DNA from: Alteraquisediminimonas sediminicola
GTDB lineage: Bacteria > Pseudomonadota > Alphaproteobacteria > Sphingomonadales > Sphingomonadaceae
Direction of reading: 5' to 3'
DNA length: 64,000 bases
NCBI RefSeq assembly: GCF_019740335.1
Contig: NZ_JAHXZS010000004.1
Location: 124,001-188,000 of the forward strand
Position numbers and translations under genes: made by a program. The notes below the pieces were generated by a model. The model worked only from the letters and a program-made list of their open reading frames with translations. It ran no database searches and was not told the origin of the DNA. Shown in pieces: positions 25,678 through 34,070 of the stretch. The stretch's first letter is position 1. The number at the start of each line of letters is the position of its first letter.

Positions 25678-27037
25678 AGCCGTCGATCAGCCCGTTCAGA
25701 TAGACTTCGATATGGGTGAAGCCGTCTTTGTTCTTTTCGCCCTGATCATCGGGCGATGCGGGGTTCAGACCATATCGGTGTTCGAACCAATCAGGCATGC
25801 CATCACGGTCGGTATCTGCGGGCGCTGGCGGCGATGCGTCCGGCACAGCGGATAGGACAGGCGGGCGATCAATGATGCGTCCGTTGTTGTCGATCACCTG
25901 CTGCACGATCTGGCGGTCGATGCGGTCGCGCCCGGATGCCGTCATCGCGCCTGCATGGGTCAGGACATAAGCCTTGACCGCACCGGACCGTAGCGGGGTG
26001 ACATGCGCAGGGCTACCACCTTGCGTGACGATCAGGCCCGGCATTTGCAGCGCCTCGCCATGCGCCAACGCCCGCTGATCCTGTGGCGTTGAACGATGCG
26101 GCAGGCGGATATTGTCCTTAAGCGTGATCCGGCTGGCCGAAGTCATCGCATTGACGGCAATGGGTGGATCATTGCCGGTGGTCGAAGGGCCGCGCAACAT
26201 CACATTGCCGATCATCATGACCCGTAAAGTCAAACTGCCCAAACTACCGCCGCCAACCGCCATGGCCGCACCCGACCGGCCATGATTGGCGATGAGATTG
26301 TTGACGATCTCCACCTCATGCCCGGCCCGGACTTCAGGATTGCGCTCTATATTATCGGCGAACAGATTTTTGATCACGGAAATCCGGCGGGCGTCCGCCT
26401 CATCGCCCTGCCAGTTCGCAATCAACAGGCCTTTGCTGTGTTCGCCCTTGGGGTGGCCATTGCGACTAAGGCCTTGGGCCACGATATTATGGGAAAAGCT
26501 TATATTTTCGACCTTGCCGTTGATCGAGACATTTTCATCAATGCCCCAACTGAAACTATTGTGATCGATCATGATGTTCGAAAGAACAAAATCGGTCGTG
26601 CCGATCATCAATCCGTCGCGCTCGCCAAAGGGCTGGCCGATGGGGCCATCGCCGGGACGAAAATGCAGCCCCCGGATGATGATGTCGCTGGCCTTGAGGC
26701 GGATGCGCGCACCTTTAAGGGTGATGCCCTCGCCCGGCGCGGATTGTCCGGCGATGGTCAATCGGCCGGATGTGACCAAAATCTGGCGGGTCAATGTGAT
26801 CGTGCCGGCGACATCGAATATGACGATGCGCGGGCCGGTCTGTTGTTCCAGCGCCCAACGCAGCGATCCGGGGCCATCATCCTTGAGGCTGGTGACATGC
26901 AGCACCGTGCCGCCGCGCCCCCTGGCGGCAAATGCGCCATAGCCCTCGGCGTCAGGGAAGGCGGGGACGGGCGTTGACGCGGCCAAAGCCTTGCCCGCCC
27001 ATGCCAGCATCAACGCAGGGAAATGCGCCTTATTCAC
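25667..27037 (-). CDS. secreted pectate-lyase-like polysaccharide lyase (beta-helix)
   Basis: 456 residues with an N-terminal signal ending 'GKALAAS' (about residue 21). The body is a right-handed parallel beta-helix of pectate-lyase type: 'FPDAEGYGAFAARGRGGTVLHVTSL', 'RIVIFDVAGTITL', 'GLHFRPGDG', 'IDHNSFSWGIDENVS'. The C-terminus (about 405-445) has Asp-rich calcium-type repeats 'ADTDRDGMPDWFEHRYGLNP' and 'NKDGFTHIEV', like thrombospondin type 3. It ends the minus-strand exopolysaccharide operon (start overlaps the stop of the BY-kinase gene). Likely role: trimming or releasing the polymer during export. An uptake enzyme for plant pectin is less likely in this context. Confidence 0.85.
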   Translation of the reverse strand: MNKAHFPALMLAWAGKALAASTPVPAFPDAEGYGAFAARGRGGTVLHVTSLKDDGPGSLRWALEQQTGPRIVIFDVAGTITLTRQILVTSGRLTIAGQSAPGEGITLKGARIRLKASDIIIRGLHFRPGDGPIGQPFGERDGLMIGTTDFVLSNIMIDHNSFSWGIDENVSINGKVENISFSHNIVAQGLSRNGHPKGEHSKGLLIANWQGDEADARRISVIKNLFADNIERNPEVRAGHEVEIVNNLIANHGRSGAAMAVGGGSLGSLTLRVMMIGNVMLRGPSTTGNDPPIAVNAMTSASRITLKDNIRLPHRSTPQDQRALAHGEALQMPGLIVTQGGSPAHVTPLRSGAVKAYVLTHAGAMTASGRDRIDRQIVQQVIDNNGRIIDRPPVLSAVPDASPPAPADTDRDGMPDWFEHRYGLNPASPDDQGEKNKDGFTHIEVYLNGLIDGFKP

Positions 27038-29178
27038 ACGTATCGGCCATCATCATCGGCGTAATGATGTGTATAATGCGGGCCGCCATAGCTGAACTTG
27101 CGGATCTGGGTCAGATCGACCTGCGTCAGGCACAGGCCCGCAATGGGCGCGCCTGTGCGCCCGATGATCGCGAGCGCGGCCTCGACGGTGCGCCTTGCGG
27201 TCTTGCGCCAGCGGCACAGGAACATCACGGAATCGACATGTTCTAGCAGGATACGGGTATCAAAGACGGGCAGGATCGGGGCTGTATCGATCAGGATCAG
27301 GTCGTAATGTTGCCGCAGGTTTTTGATCAGCGCGCCAAATTGCGGTGCGCTGAAGATATCGAGCCTGCCCGATGACAAAGGCGCGGCGGGCAACAGATCA
27401 AACCCGCCGGGCAGATCGCGGATCAGCGTGTCCTCAAGCGCGGCATCGCCATCGAGAATATCCACCAGCCCCTTTTTAGCCGCGCGCCCCAGCAAAATGT
27501 CCGTCGCATGCTGCCGCCGCAGATCGCCATCGATGATGATGGTCCGTCGCCCGGCATTTGCGGCCAATGCGGCCAGACAGACCGCGCTTGTCGTCTTGCC
27601 CTCGTTCGGAATGGCCGAGGTGAGCGCGATGACCTGATTGACGCCGGTCGCGAGCGGGCGGCTGATCGCGGCCAACAGGCTAATGTGCATTTTCGTGAAG
27701 GCGCACATAGGGCGCGTCAGCATCGTCACGACGATCACAGTGATGTCTGGATTGGCCCGTTTGGGAAATAGCCCGGCAGAGGCGATGGTGGGCAATATCG
27801 GCAACGCATCGACGTCCAGCGATTGTTCTACCTGATGCCCGGTGGAAAAATGCGATTCCAGCATCATGCCGAGTGCCGACACCAACACGCCCACCACCAG
27901 CCCGCCCAGCACCGCAATGATGACATTATAGACGAGATGGGGCGAATGAGGCGCCAATGGCGACGTGGCGGGGGATATAATCGCGGAATCGGGCCGTTCA
28001 GTCCCCAATTGTGTGGAGGTTTGTTGATAACGCGTCAGATAATTTTCATAGGTTGATCGTAGCGCACTGGCCTTGCGTTCAAGTTCGGCAAGCGTGGCAT
28101 AGGCCTGACTATTGCGGTTCAACCCGGCGGCATTGGCGGTGGCGCTGGCTTCGATTGACTGGCGCATGCCGGTCGCCGCCGCCGCCTGCGCGCGTAAGTT
28201 GGCGAGCTCATTCTGCCGGGCGGCGATAATGGCCGAACGCGCGCGCACCGTTTCTGCCACCAAAGCCCGGTTGATTTCGTCCAGCTTCTCGCGGGTGGCG
28301 ATGTAATTCGGATGGCGTTCGCCATAACGGCTCTGGGCGACGCCCATTTCCTGCATCGCGGCGGCCTGTTGCGCGTGCAATGGCGCGAGCGAGTTTTGGG
28401 CGTGGGCGGTGTCGGTCGCCACATTGTCTTGCGTTGCGGCGTGTAGCCGATCAATCGCGGCGCGTTCATCCGCCTGCGCGGTGGCGAGTTGCGCATTGAG
28501 TTGCGCCGCATTTTGTTCGGCCAAGGTCGTGCCGTTGACGCTCATCAGATTGTGGGATCGCCGGAATGTCTGGACCTCGGCCTCGGCAGCCCCCACTTCG
28601 CTCGCCATGCTGGCGACGCGGCGGCTCAACAGATCGCCTGCGAGGCTGGTCGCCGCGCGCTTGCGCTCCTGTTGCAGCGCGAGATAGGCAGCGGCCGCCT
28701 TGTTCGCCAATAACGCTGCATGCGATGGCGATTGCGCTCTCACCGCAATGTCGATCAAATAGGTCATGCCCACCCGCCTTATATCGAGCGCCTTGGCAAA
28801 GCGCTTGATCGTCGCATCGGTACTGGCTTCAGCGAATTCCGGGTCCTGCATCAATTGCGCATCACGGACGACGCGTTCAGCCACTGTGCCCGATTGCAAA
28901 AAATGGACTTCGGTATCGACCACACCTTGATCCCGTGCTTGCAGGCCGGACAATGCCTCTTGATTACCGGTCAGATTTTGCGTGCGCGGTTCGACAATCA
29001 CGCGGGCCGTGGCCTCATATATTTTGGTCGCAGCCAGGCTGTAGGCGATCGCCACCGTCATAAAACCGATGACCGCCAAGATCACCAGCGGCGCGGCACG
29101 AAAGATAAATGCCTTGATGTCGTCGATATTCAACATGCGATCATTGATGTTCATGGGGCTGACGGCAGGATTATTCAT
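27034..29178 (-). CDS. Wzz/BY-kinase fusion, exopolysaccharide chain-length and tyrosine kinase
   Basis: 714 residues. A membrane helix near residues 25-45 and the Wzz domain are followed by a long coiled coil rich in Ala, Gln and Arg (about 150-390) with a GNVR-type motif. A second helix lies near 425. The cytoplasmic BY-kinase domain has Walker A 'SAIPNEGKTT' (Lys528), A' 'IIIDGDLRRQ' and Walker B 'LILIDTAP'. The tail is tyrosine-rich (four Tyr in the last 20 residues), the usual autophosphorylation cluster. The ATG at 29178 overlaps the stop of the barrel gene (ATGA). It would control polymer length and export with the Wza-like protein. Confidence 0.93.
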   Translation of the reverse strand: MNNPAVSPMNINDRMLNIDDIKAFIFRAAPLVILAVIGFMTVAIAYSLAATKIYEATARVIVEPRTQNLTGNQEALSGLQARDQGVVDTEVHFLQSGTVAERVVRDAQLMQDPEFAEASTDATIKRFAKALDIRRVGMTYLIDIAVRAQSPSHAALLANKAAAAYLALQQERKRAATSLAGDLLSRRVASMASEVGAAEAEVQTFRRSHNLMSVNGTTLAEQNAAQLNAQLATAQADERAAIDRLHAATQDNVATDTAHAQNSLAPLHAQQAAAMQEMGVAQSRYGERHPNYIATREKLDEINRALVAETVRARSAIIAARQNELANLRAQAAAATGMRQSIEASATANAAGLNRNSQAYATLAELERKASALRSTYENYLTRYQQTSTQLGTERPDSAIISPATSPLAPHSPHLVYNVIIAVLGGLVVGVLVSALGMMLESHFSTGHQVEQSLDVDALPILPTIASAGLFPKRANPDITVIVVTMLTRPMCAFTKMHISLLAAISRPLATGVNQVIALTSAIPNEGKTTSAVCLAALAANAGRRTIIIDGDLRRQHATDILLGRAAKKGLVDILDGDAALEDTLIRDLPGGFDLLPAAPLSSGRLDIFSAPQFGALIKNLRQHYDLILIDTAPILPVFDTRILLEHVDSVMFLCRWRKTARRTVEAALAIIGRTGAPIAGLCLTQVDLTQIRKFSYGGPHYTHHYADDDGRYV

Positions 29179-30449
29179 AATTTTACTCTCACGCCGCCGC
29201 TCACCCGCAGCCGATTCAAATGATAAGGAGCTGGCAGCGCGTTGATCTGTTTTCGCTGCCAATCCACGCCAACCAGCCAATCGACATGGTCGGTCGCGCT
29301 ATAATCGGCGCTGATCCCGGCGACGTGGCGCCGGACGGTCCGGCCGGGGGCTTGAAGCTTGAAGGATTCAGATGTGCCATAGACCCGCATCTTCAGATTG
29401 CGACGCAGATGATGGGCGATGTCGCCGCCCAAGCGCTGGCTGATGCTGCCGCCATTCTGGATGGCGCTGGTGTCGAGCAATTCCCGGCTGGCCTTGACGG
29501 ACAACATGGTTCGTGGCGTGACCGAATATTCAAAGGCCGCGTTATAATATAGGCCTTTGGGGCTGGACAATGGTGCCAAATATCGCCGTTTTTGCCAGCC
29601 AGCCGCGACCTTCAATCGGGTAAGCGGGGTCGGCTGAAAACGCACGCCCGCATAGAAGGCATATTCCTTCGCATCCTGTGAGGGGATCACCGGCAATATG
29701 CGTTCGCGGCGTCGATACGCGCTGCCGAGATAGAATAAAGCGTCGGGCGATATGGCGTAACCGGCCTCGAAGATTGGGCCGTAATACAGGCTGCTGCGTT
29801 GTCGTTGCGCCAGCTCCGCCTGGGGTGGTTCAATGTGCCGATTGTCGTGGTAGTCGCGCCGCTCCAGCACAAAGCCGGGGCTGAACACAAACCGCCCCGG
29901 GCGATAGGAAAATCCAGCGCTGGCCTGATATTGATTGAAGATGATCGGGCGCAAATTGCCGATTGTCGTGAAGATTTCGGTGCGGTCCTCGGTAAATCGG
30001 CCGATTTGCGCGCGGAGGGCAATCGTTACATCCGGGCGGGGCGCGCTATAATAATTAAAACCGGTATTGATGGTTTCCACATTGTCCGATCTGCGCCTGT
30101 CATGCCGCGCCGCGCTGGCCCGCAGATAGGCCTTGATGCGGTAATTGGTGGATTTGGTGAGGATGTCGATGCTTGGTTCGATCAGCGCTGCATGGGCGCT
30201 TTGATCATGGCCATCAATCTGGGCATTGCCGTCTTGGCGCACCGATAATGAGACTATGGGGCGCACGATATAATTGCCGAAACGCAGGCCTGTCGCCTCG
30301 GTGCGAGGGTCGCTGGCCAGTTGGAAGGCGGGGGAGGGGTCTAATTCATCCTGCGCCGCATATAGGGCGTCCGGGCGCTCCTGCGCCGCAGCGGGCAGCG
30401 CCATAGCGGCCATCAAGATCAGCATCGGCCATAGACCGCGCATCGTCAA
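29175..30449 (-). CDS. outer-membrane beta-barrel protein of the exopolysaccharide operon (BBP2-like)
   Basis: 424 residues. The signal peptide ends near residue 22 ('ALPAAAQ'). The remainder consists of alternating amphipathic strands ('SLSVRQDGNAQ', 'YRIKAYLRASAARH', 'RFQPTPLTRLKVAAGWQKRRY') and ends in 'GVRVKL', as in putative beta-barrel porin 2 proteins found in capsule and Gum-type operons. It probably helps the polymer cross the outer membrane. It overlaps both neighbouring genes by four bases, so it is part of the coupled operon. Confidence 0.82.
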   Translation of the reverse strand: MTMRGLWPMLILMAAMALPAAAQERPDALYAAQDELDPSPAFQLASDPRTEATGLRFGNYIVRPIVSLSVRQDGNAQIDGHDQSAHAALIEPSIDILTKSTNYRIKAYLRASAARHDRRRSDNVETINTGFNYYSAPRPDVTIALRAQIGRFTEDRTEIFTTIGNLRPIIFNQYQASAGFSYRPGRFVFSPGFVLERRDYHDNRHIEPPQAELAQRQRSSLYYGPIFEAGYAISPDALFYLGSAYRRRERILPVIPSQDAKEYAFYAGVRFQPTPLTRLKVAAGWQKRRYLAPLSSPKGLYYNAAFEYSVTPRTMLSVKASRELLDTSAIQNGGSISQRLGGDIAHHLRRNLKMRVYGTSESFKLQAPGRTVRRHVAGISADYSATDHVDWLVGVDWQRKQINALPAPYHLNRLRVSGGVRVKL

Positions 30450-31045
30450 AATCGACGTTCCAGCATGCGCACCGTGTCGCCGGGGGCAAGCAACATCGCC
30501 TGATCGGATTTGACGAGGACTTCGGCCTTGCCATGCGCGCGCCGAATGGCAAAGACATCCATGCGGGCGCGATAGGTATAGCCGCCCGCCAGTGCCGCCG
30601 CCTTGCCCAATGTCATATCCGGCGCATAAGCAAAGGCGCCGGCGCGGTTGACCTCGCCCAGCACATAGATTTGCGGCACGCTGGACAATTGGATGGCAAT
30701 GCGCGGATTCTGGTAAAACCCCTGCGCCAGCGCCGTTTCAATCGCGCTGCGCAATTGATCGAGGGTCAGGCCCGATGCCGCCACCGCCCCGACCAACGGC
30801 AGGGAGATCGCCCCATCGCTGCCAACTTCATATTCGCCGTTGAAGGCGGCATCTTCATACAGGCCGATCCGCACCTTGTCCCCGATGCCCAACAGATTGG
30901 CATTGGGGTGCAATTGTTCCAATTCGGCAACGGACAAGATGGGGCCATCGCCAAGCGATGCGCACGCCGCCGCCGACAGGGCGAATGTGCACGCAACCGT
31001 GCGCACAGCGACGTGGAGCAGGCGTTTCAGGTGTTGCGGTGTCAC
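30446..31045 (-). CDS. polysaccharide export lipoprotein, Wza/GumB type
   Basis: 199 residues, the short GumB-like form. Lipoprotein signal with Cys28 ('SAAACASL'). The Poly_export domain follows: 'LGIGDKVRIGLYEDAAFNGEYEVGSDGAISLPLVGAV', then a SLBB-type beta-grasp 'IYVLGEVNRAGAFAYAPDMTLGKAAALAGG'. It forms the outer-membrane export channel and partners the Wzz/BY-kinase. It starts one base after the stop of the priming transferase gene and overlaps the barrel gene. Confidence 0.92.
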   Translation of the reverse strand: MTPQHLKRLLHVAVRTVACTFALSAAACASLGDGPILSVAELEQLHPNANLLGIGDKVRIGLYEDAAFNGEYEVGSDGAISLPLVGAVAASGLTLDQLRSAIETALAQGFYQNPRIAIQLSSVPQIYVLGEVNRAGAFAYAPDMTLGKAAALAGGYTYRARMDVFAIRRAHGKAEVLVKSDQAMLLAPGDTVRMLERRF

Positions 31046-31046
31046 G

Positions 31047-32447
31047 TTAATACGCCTTTTGATGCACCAGAACCAACAGGGTTCGGATCAAGATGACAAT
31101 GTCGTTGAGGATCGAGCAATTCGCGACATATTCGAGGTCGCTTTGCAATCGGGCGGCGAGTTCATGGGGGTGGTCGGTCGCGCCGCGTTGTCCCCGTACC
31201 TGCGCCAGCCCCGTAATCCCCGGCTTGATCGCATGGCGGAACCAGTAACGGCGGTCGACATGCCAGAAGAGCTGCTCCCCCGCGCGTGAGCCAAGCGCAT
31301 GCGGGCGGGGGCCGACAAGGCTCATATCGCCCGCCAGCACGTTGAAAAGTTGCGGCAATTCATCCATGCTGGTGGACCGCAACATACGCCCGATACGGGT
31401 GATCCGGTCATCATTGGGTGTGGCTGATTGGGCGCCAATATGGTCGGTGCGTTCAGCACGCATCGAGCGAAATTTATAGATGTTGAACAGGCGATTGCTC
31501 CGGCCCATGCGGGTTTGCCGGAACAGGACAGGGCCGGGACTGTCCCATTTGATGGCGAGGGCGATGGCCAATAATAACGGCGTCAACACGACCAGCACAG
31601 GCACGGTCAGACACAGGTCGAACACGCGCTTGCGCATCCTTTTGCCTAGGCTGACCGGCCCGGTGAAAATACGGAAGCTGGTATTTTTTTCCCAGATTTG
31701 ATCGCCAATGCTGGGGAGATGTCCCATTTCCGGCAACAATATATCCGCGCTGCACGGAATGGCTTTGAGGTAAACAGACCACAATGCGCGCCGTTCCGGC
31801 GGACAGTCGACGAAAACATGGTCCGCGCCATGGATCAGGCAGGAAAAATGGTGGAACATCAAGGGATCGTCCGCATCCGGGAAGATGCCTAATGTGTCGA
31901 CATCAATCCGTTGGGTCATCGGGATGCCGGCAATGCTGCCGCCATCGGAAATCAGGATGCGGCGCATAAATCCATCGCGCAGCCGATGGCGCACCAGCCA
32001 GATGATCGGCATGCGCAATGCGATCAACAAAGGCAAGGCCGCCACCGTGCCGCCGATCAGCAACAGGCCCATGTCCGTTCTATATTGGCCGGTCACGCGC
32101 AGCAGCAAGAGGTGGATCGCCAAGGTGCAGCCGAGCGCCCACAAGATGCGGCTTGCGGCACTGTTGCGACAGGTGAATACTTCCGCGAGATAGGCTTGTT
32201 CATAATATGCCAACAATAAGAAAATCGGCGAAAAGGACGCTGCCATCTGAATGTTGAGCAGGACCTGCGGATGGCCTTGCAACAGCCCGTCCGCTAAGGT
32301 GAACGCCAGCCAGATGCCGCACAGGTCGAGCAGCATCTGCGCGCCCGCCAATATGGCCCGCACCTGATGGGTGCTGGTCGTGCGTGGCGCGATCAAATTC
32401 GGGGTGTCGGTGCTGGCGTTGGTGGCATTGGGGGTCATCTGGTTCAT
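31047..32447 (-). CDS. undecaprenyl-phosphate sugar-1-phosphate transferase, GumD/WcaJ type
   Basis: 466 residues. Four membrane helices (about 40-140) and a degenerate NAD-like domain precede the catalytic C-terminal part. That part starts with a helix ('[22 protein letters not shown]') and contains '[22 protein letters not shown]', '[23 protein letters not shown]' and '[15 protein letters not shown]', all hallmarks of bacterial sugar transferases. It transfers the first sugar phosphate (often glucose or galactose) to the lipid carrier and so starts repeat-unit synthesis. The start codon overlaps the end of a 49-codon ORF. Confidence 0.93.
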   Translation of the reverse strand: MNQMTPNATNASTDTPNLIAPRTTSTHQVRAILAGAQMLLDLCGIWLAFTLADGLLQGHPQVLLNIQMAASFSPIFLLLAYYEQAYLAEVFTCRNSAASRILWALGCTLAIHLLLLRVTGQYRTDMGLLLIGGTVAALPLLIALRMPIIWLVRHRLRDGFMRRILISDGGSIAGIPMTQRIDVDTLGIFPDADDPLMFHHFSCLIHGADHVFVDCPPERRALWSVYLKAIPCSADILLPEMGHLPSIGDQIWEKNTSFRIFTGPVSLGKRMRKRVFDLCLTVPVLVVLTPLLLAIALAIKWDSPGPVLFRQTRMGRSNRLFNIYKFRSMRAERTDHIGAQSATPNDDRITRIGRMLRSTSMDELPQLFNVLAGDMSLVGPRPHALGSRAGEQLFWHVDRRYWFRHAIKPGITGLAQVRGQRGATDHPHELAARLQSDLEYVANCSILNDIVILIRTLLVLVHQKAY

Positions 32448-32593
32448 GATGACGATGATTTTCCGGTCAAGGCGGGGCCAATAATATCAAACATGAAGCG
32501 TGTGACAGCGTTCATCCGCATGGCGTTTATCGCGGCGTAAAATTGAGCCGCAAATCCAGCATCTCTTGATACAGTTTTGCGGGATTTGTTCAT
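32444..32593 (-). CDS. 49-residue ORF coupled to the priming transferase
   Basis: ATG at 32593 has GGAG five bases upstream, an excellent ribosome site, and the TGA overlaps the start of the GumD-like gene (ATGA). The product begins MNKSRKTVSRDAGF, has a mildly hydrophobic middle ('AAINAMRMNAVTRFMFDIIGPAL') and ends in a run of serines. No family is recognised. It may be a small regulator or membrane-associated partner of the transferase, or a leader peptide whose translation controls the operon. It is the first coding segment after the AT-rich promoter region. Confidence 0.55.
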   Translation of the reverse strand: MNKSRKTVSRDAGFAAQFYAAINAMRMNAVTRFMFDIIGPALTGKSSSS

Positions 32594-32805
32594 GATCACT
32601 CCACGCTTAAACAACAAAATACCTAAAATAACACCAATTTTATTTGATATGTTTTAATATAAATTAACATATTACGAGATAATATTACATTTTTATTCAA
32701 ATTTATTTATTGTTGATAGAGTATTAACGAAGGTTATCCGCCTCATCTGATACGAACCTGACAATGTTTGGCAAATTGGTTCTAATGGCTAGATTGAGGT
32801 CAGTG
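32594..32805 (-). promoter_or_regulatory. AT-rich promoter region of the exopolysaccharide operon
   Basis: About 200 bases, most of them A or T between 32610 and 32730, in contrast to the G+C-rich genes on both sides. This is the only long gap upstream of the seven-ORF minus-strand export operon, so its promoter should lie here. Many TATT/ATAAT-like words prevent picking one -10 box. Confidence 0.45.
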
Positions 32806-33348
32806 TTATTTGTTTGAAGAATCCGTCATCTGTATCTCTGGGTATTTGGCGTCGCGCGACAGGACGGATATGTTGTCCTCAGAGCCGACCCGTTGTTCGT
32901 CATGCGTGCGCGCCAGATGTCCGGAGATCAGTTGCGCCATATCGCGGTAATGCGGCTGCAGTTTTTCGGTGGCGATGTGGTCGTGCAGATCCGCCTGCAA
33001 TTGGAGGACAGACAGGCACGTGCGCAGATCATGGACCATGTCGTCGCTCAGTTGCTGTTGGCGCTGTGCGTCCCTTTCCATCCGCGCCAGCAGCAAATGC
33101 AGCGACGCGTCGGTTTGCGCAGTCGCGATCAACGGCCGTAAACCGTGCCTGATGGTCCGGATGAAGACCATGATCAAGACGATGGACACGCATAAAATGC
33201 CCCATGCGACAGGGTTGTAAAGCGCAACTGGCCCTGAGCGTCCCTGACCGATCATCACCGCAGATAGGAGCAGCAGCCAATGGGTTGCGCCGATCAGCAA
33301 GGTGGCGCGGGTCAGGTACCGTTCAATGGATGCGCCGTTGGCGATCAC
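32806..33348 (-). CDS. membrane protein with a lone HisKA-like domain, no ATPase domain
   Basis: 180 residues. Two membrane helices (about 12-34 and 45-65) precede a coiled linker and a histidine-kinase dimerisation helix, 'QLSDDMVHDLRTCLSVLQ' with His106. The second helix of the HisKA pair follows, and the protein ends about 20 residues later. The HATPase domain (N, G1, G2 boxes) is absent and no such sequence is seen downstream. The GTG start overlaps the full-length frame of the upstream response-regulator gene by four bases. It could be a truncated kinase, or a phosphotransfer/dimerisation protein working with the hybrid kinase. Confidence 0.7.
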   Translation of the reverse strand: MIANGASIERYLTRATLLIGATHWLLLLSAVMIGQGRSGPVALYNPVAWGILCVSIVLIMVFIRTIRHGLRPLIATAQTDASLHLLLARMERDAQRQQQLSDDMVHDLRTCLSVLQLQADLHDHIATEKLQPHYRDMAQLISGHLARTHDEQRVGSEDNISVLSRDAKYPEIQMTDSSNK

Positions 33349-33452
33349 CGAACCGGCCTGGAGGGAGCAAGGGAACGAGGGCGATGTCCTTCGGCCTTGA
33401 GTGAATAACCAAGGCCGCGCACGGTATGCAGCATCTTCGTGACGCCCGCATC
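33345..33452 (-). other. in-frame tail of the response regulator beyond an internal TAG
   Basis: After the TAG at 33453-33455 the same frame continues for 35 codons (DAGVTKMLHTVRGLGYSL, then a basic tail) to TGA at 33345. 'TVRGLGYSL' is the conserved C-terminal strand and wing of OmpR-family winged helices. The true ancestral gene therefore covers 33345-34058 (237 codons), a normal family length. The intact downstream frame implies a recent nonsense change, stop-codon read-through, or a sequencing error. Confidence 0.8.
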
Positions 33453-34058
33453 CTACAATTTGCGTCGCAGCCGGGACACAATCGCCTCAAGCGCATTGGG
33501 GCTGCCGGGGTCGTCGAAATTATACAGGCTGTGCTCGATCAGGTCACGGGTGACCACGGTCCCTTCGCGCCGCATCAGCAGTTCCAGCAGCGTCGTTTCC
33601 TTGCTGGAAAGTTCGATCACTTTATCATGGCAGCGGGCAACGCGATGGTTGGTGTCGAACGTCAGCGGGTATACCTCCAGCAACCGCGCCGCGCGTGTGC
33701 CGGGACGGCGCAGAACAGCGCGCAATCGCGCTGACAATTCCCGCATCATAACGGGTTTGACCAGATAATCATCGGCACCCGCATCAAGGCCCGCGACCAT
33801 ATTGTCCAGCTCATTGCGCGCCGTCAGGATCAACGTAGGTAATGGCAAGCTTTGTCTGCGCTTGCTGGCCAGCCAATCCAGACCGTCGCCATCCGGCAAG
33901 CCAAGGTCGAGTATCATCGCTGAATATGGAGCAACGTCCAACGCCTCTTGTGCCTGACGCAGCGATGCCGCCACGTCGCACGCATAGCCATCGCGGGTCA
34001 GGCCGCTGGTCAATAACTGGGCTAATTCCTTATGGTCTTCCACGAGCAGGATGCGCAT
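33453..34058 (-). CDS. OmpR-family response regulator, truncated by an internal stop
   Basis: 201 residues as read. The receiver domain has 'LLVEDHKELAQLL' and phospho-acceptor Asp51 in 'MILDLGLPDGDG', with Lys in 'DDYLVKPVMMREL'. The winged-helix DNA-binding domain runs to 'ALEAIVSRLRRKL', which is the recognition helix, then meets TAG. The missing wing ('TVRGLGYSL') is found in frame beyond the stop. Without the wing, DNA binding is probably reduced or lost. It lies 12 bases after the hybrid kinase gene and just before the HisKA-only gene, so the three form one operon next to the exopolysaccharide genes. Confidence 0.85.
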   Translation of the reverse strand: MRILLVEDHKELAQLLTSGLTRDGYACDVAASLRQAQEALDVAPYSAMILDLGLPDGDGLDWLASKRRQSLPLPTLILTARNELDNMVAGLDAGADDYLVKPVMMRELSARLRAVLRRPGTRAARLLEVYPLTFDTNHRVARCHDKVIELSSKETTLLELLMRREGTVVTRDLIEHSLYNFDDPGSPNALEAIVSRLRRKL

Positions 34059-34070
34059 GCCTGGCCTGCG

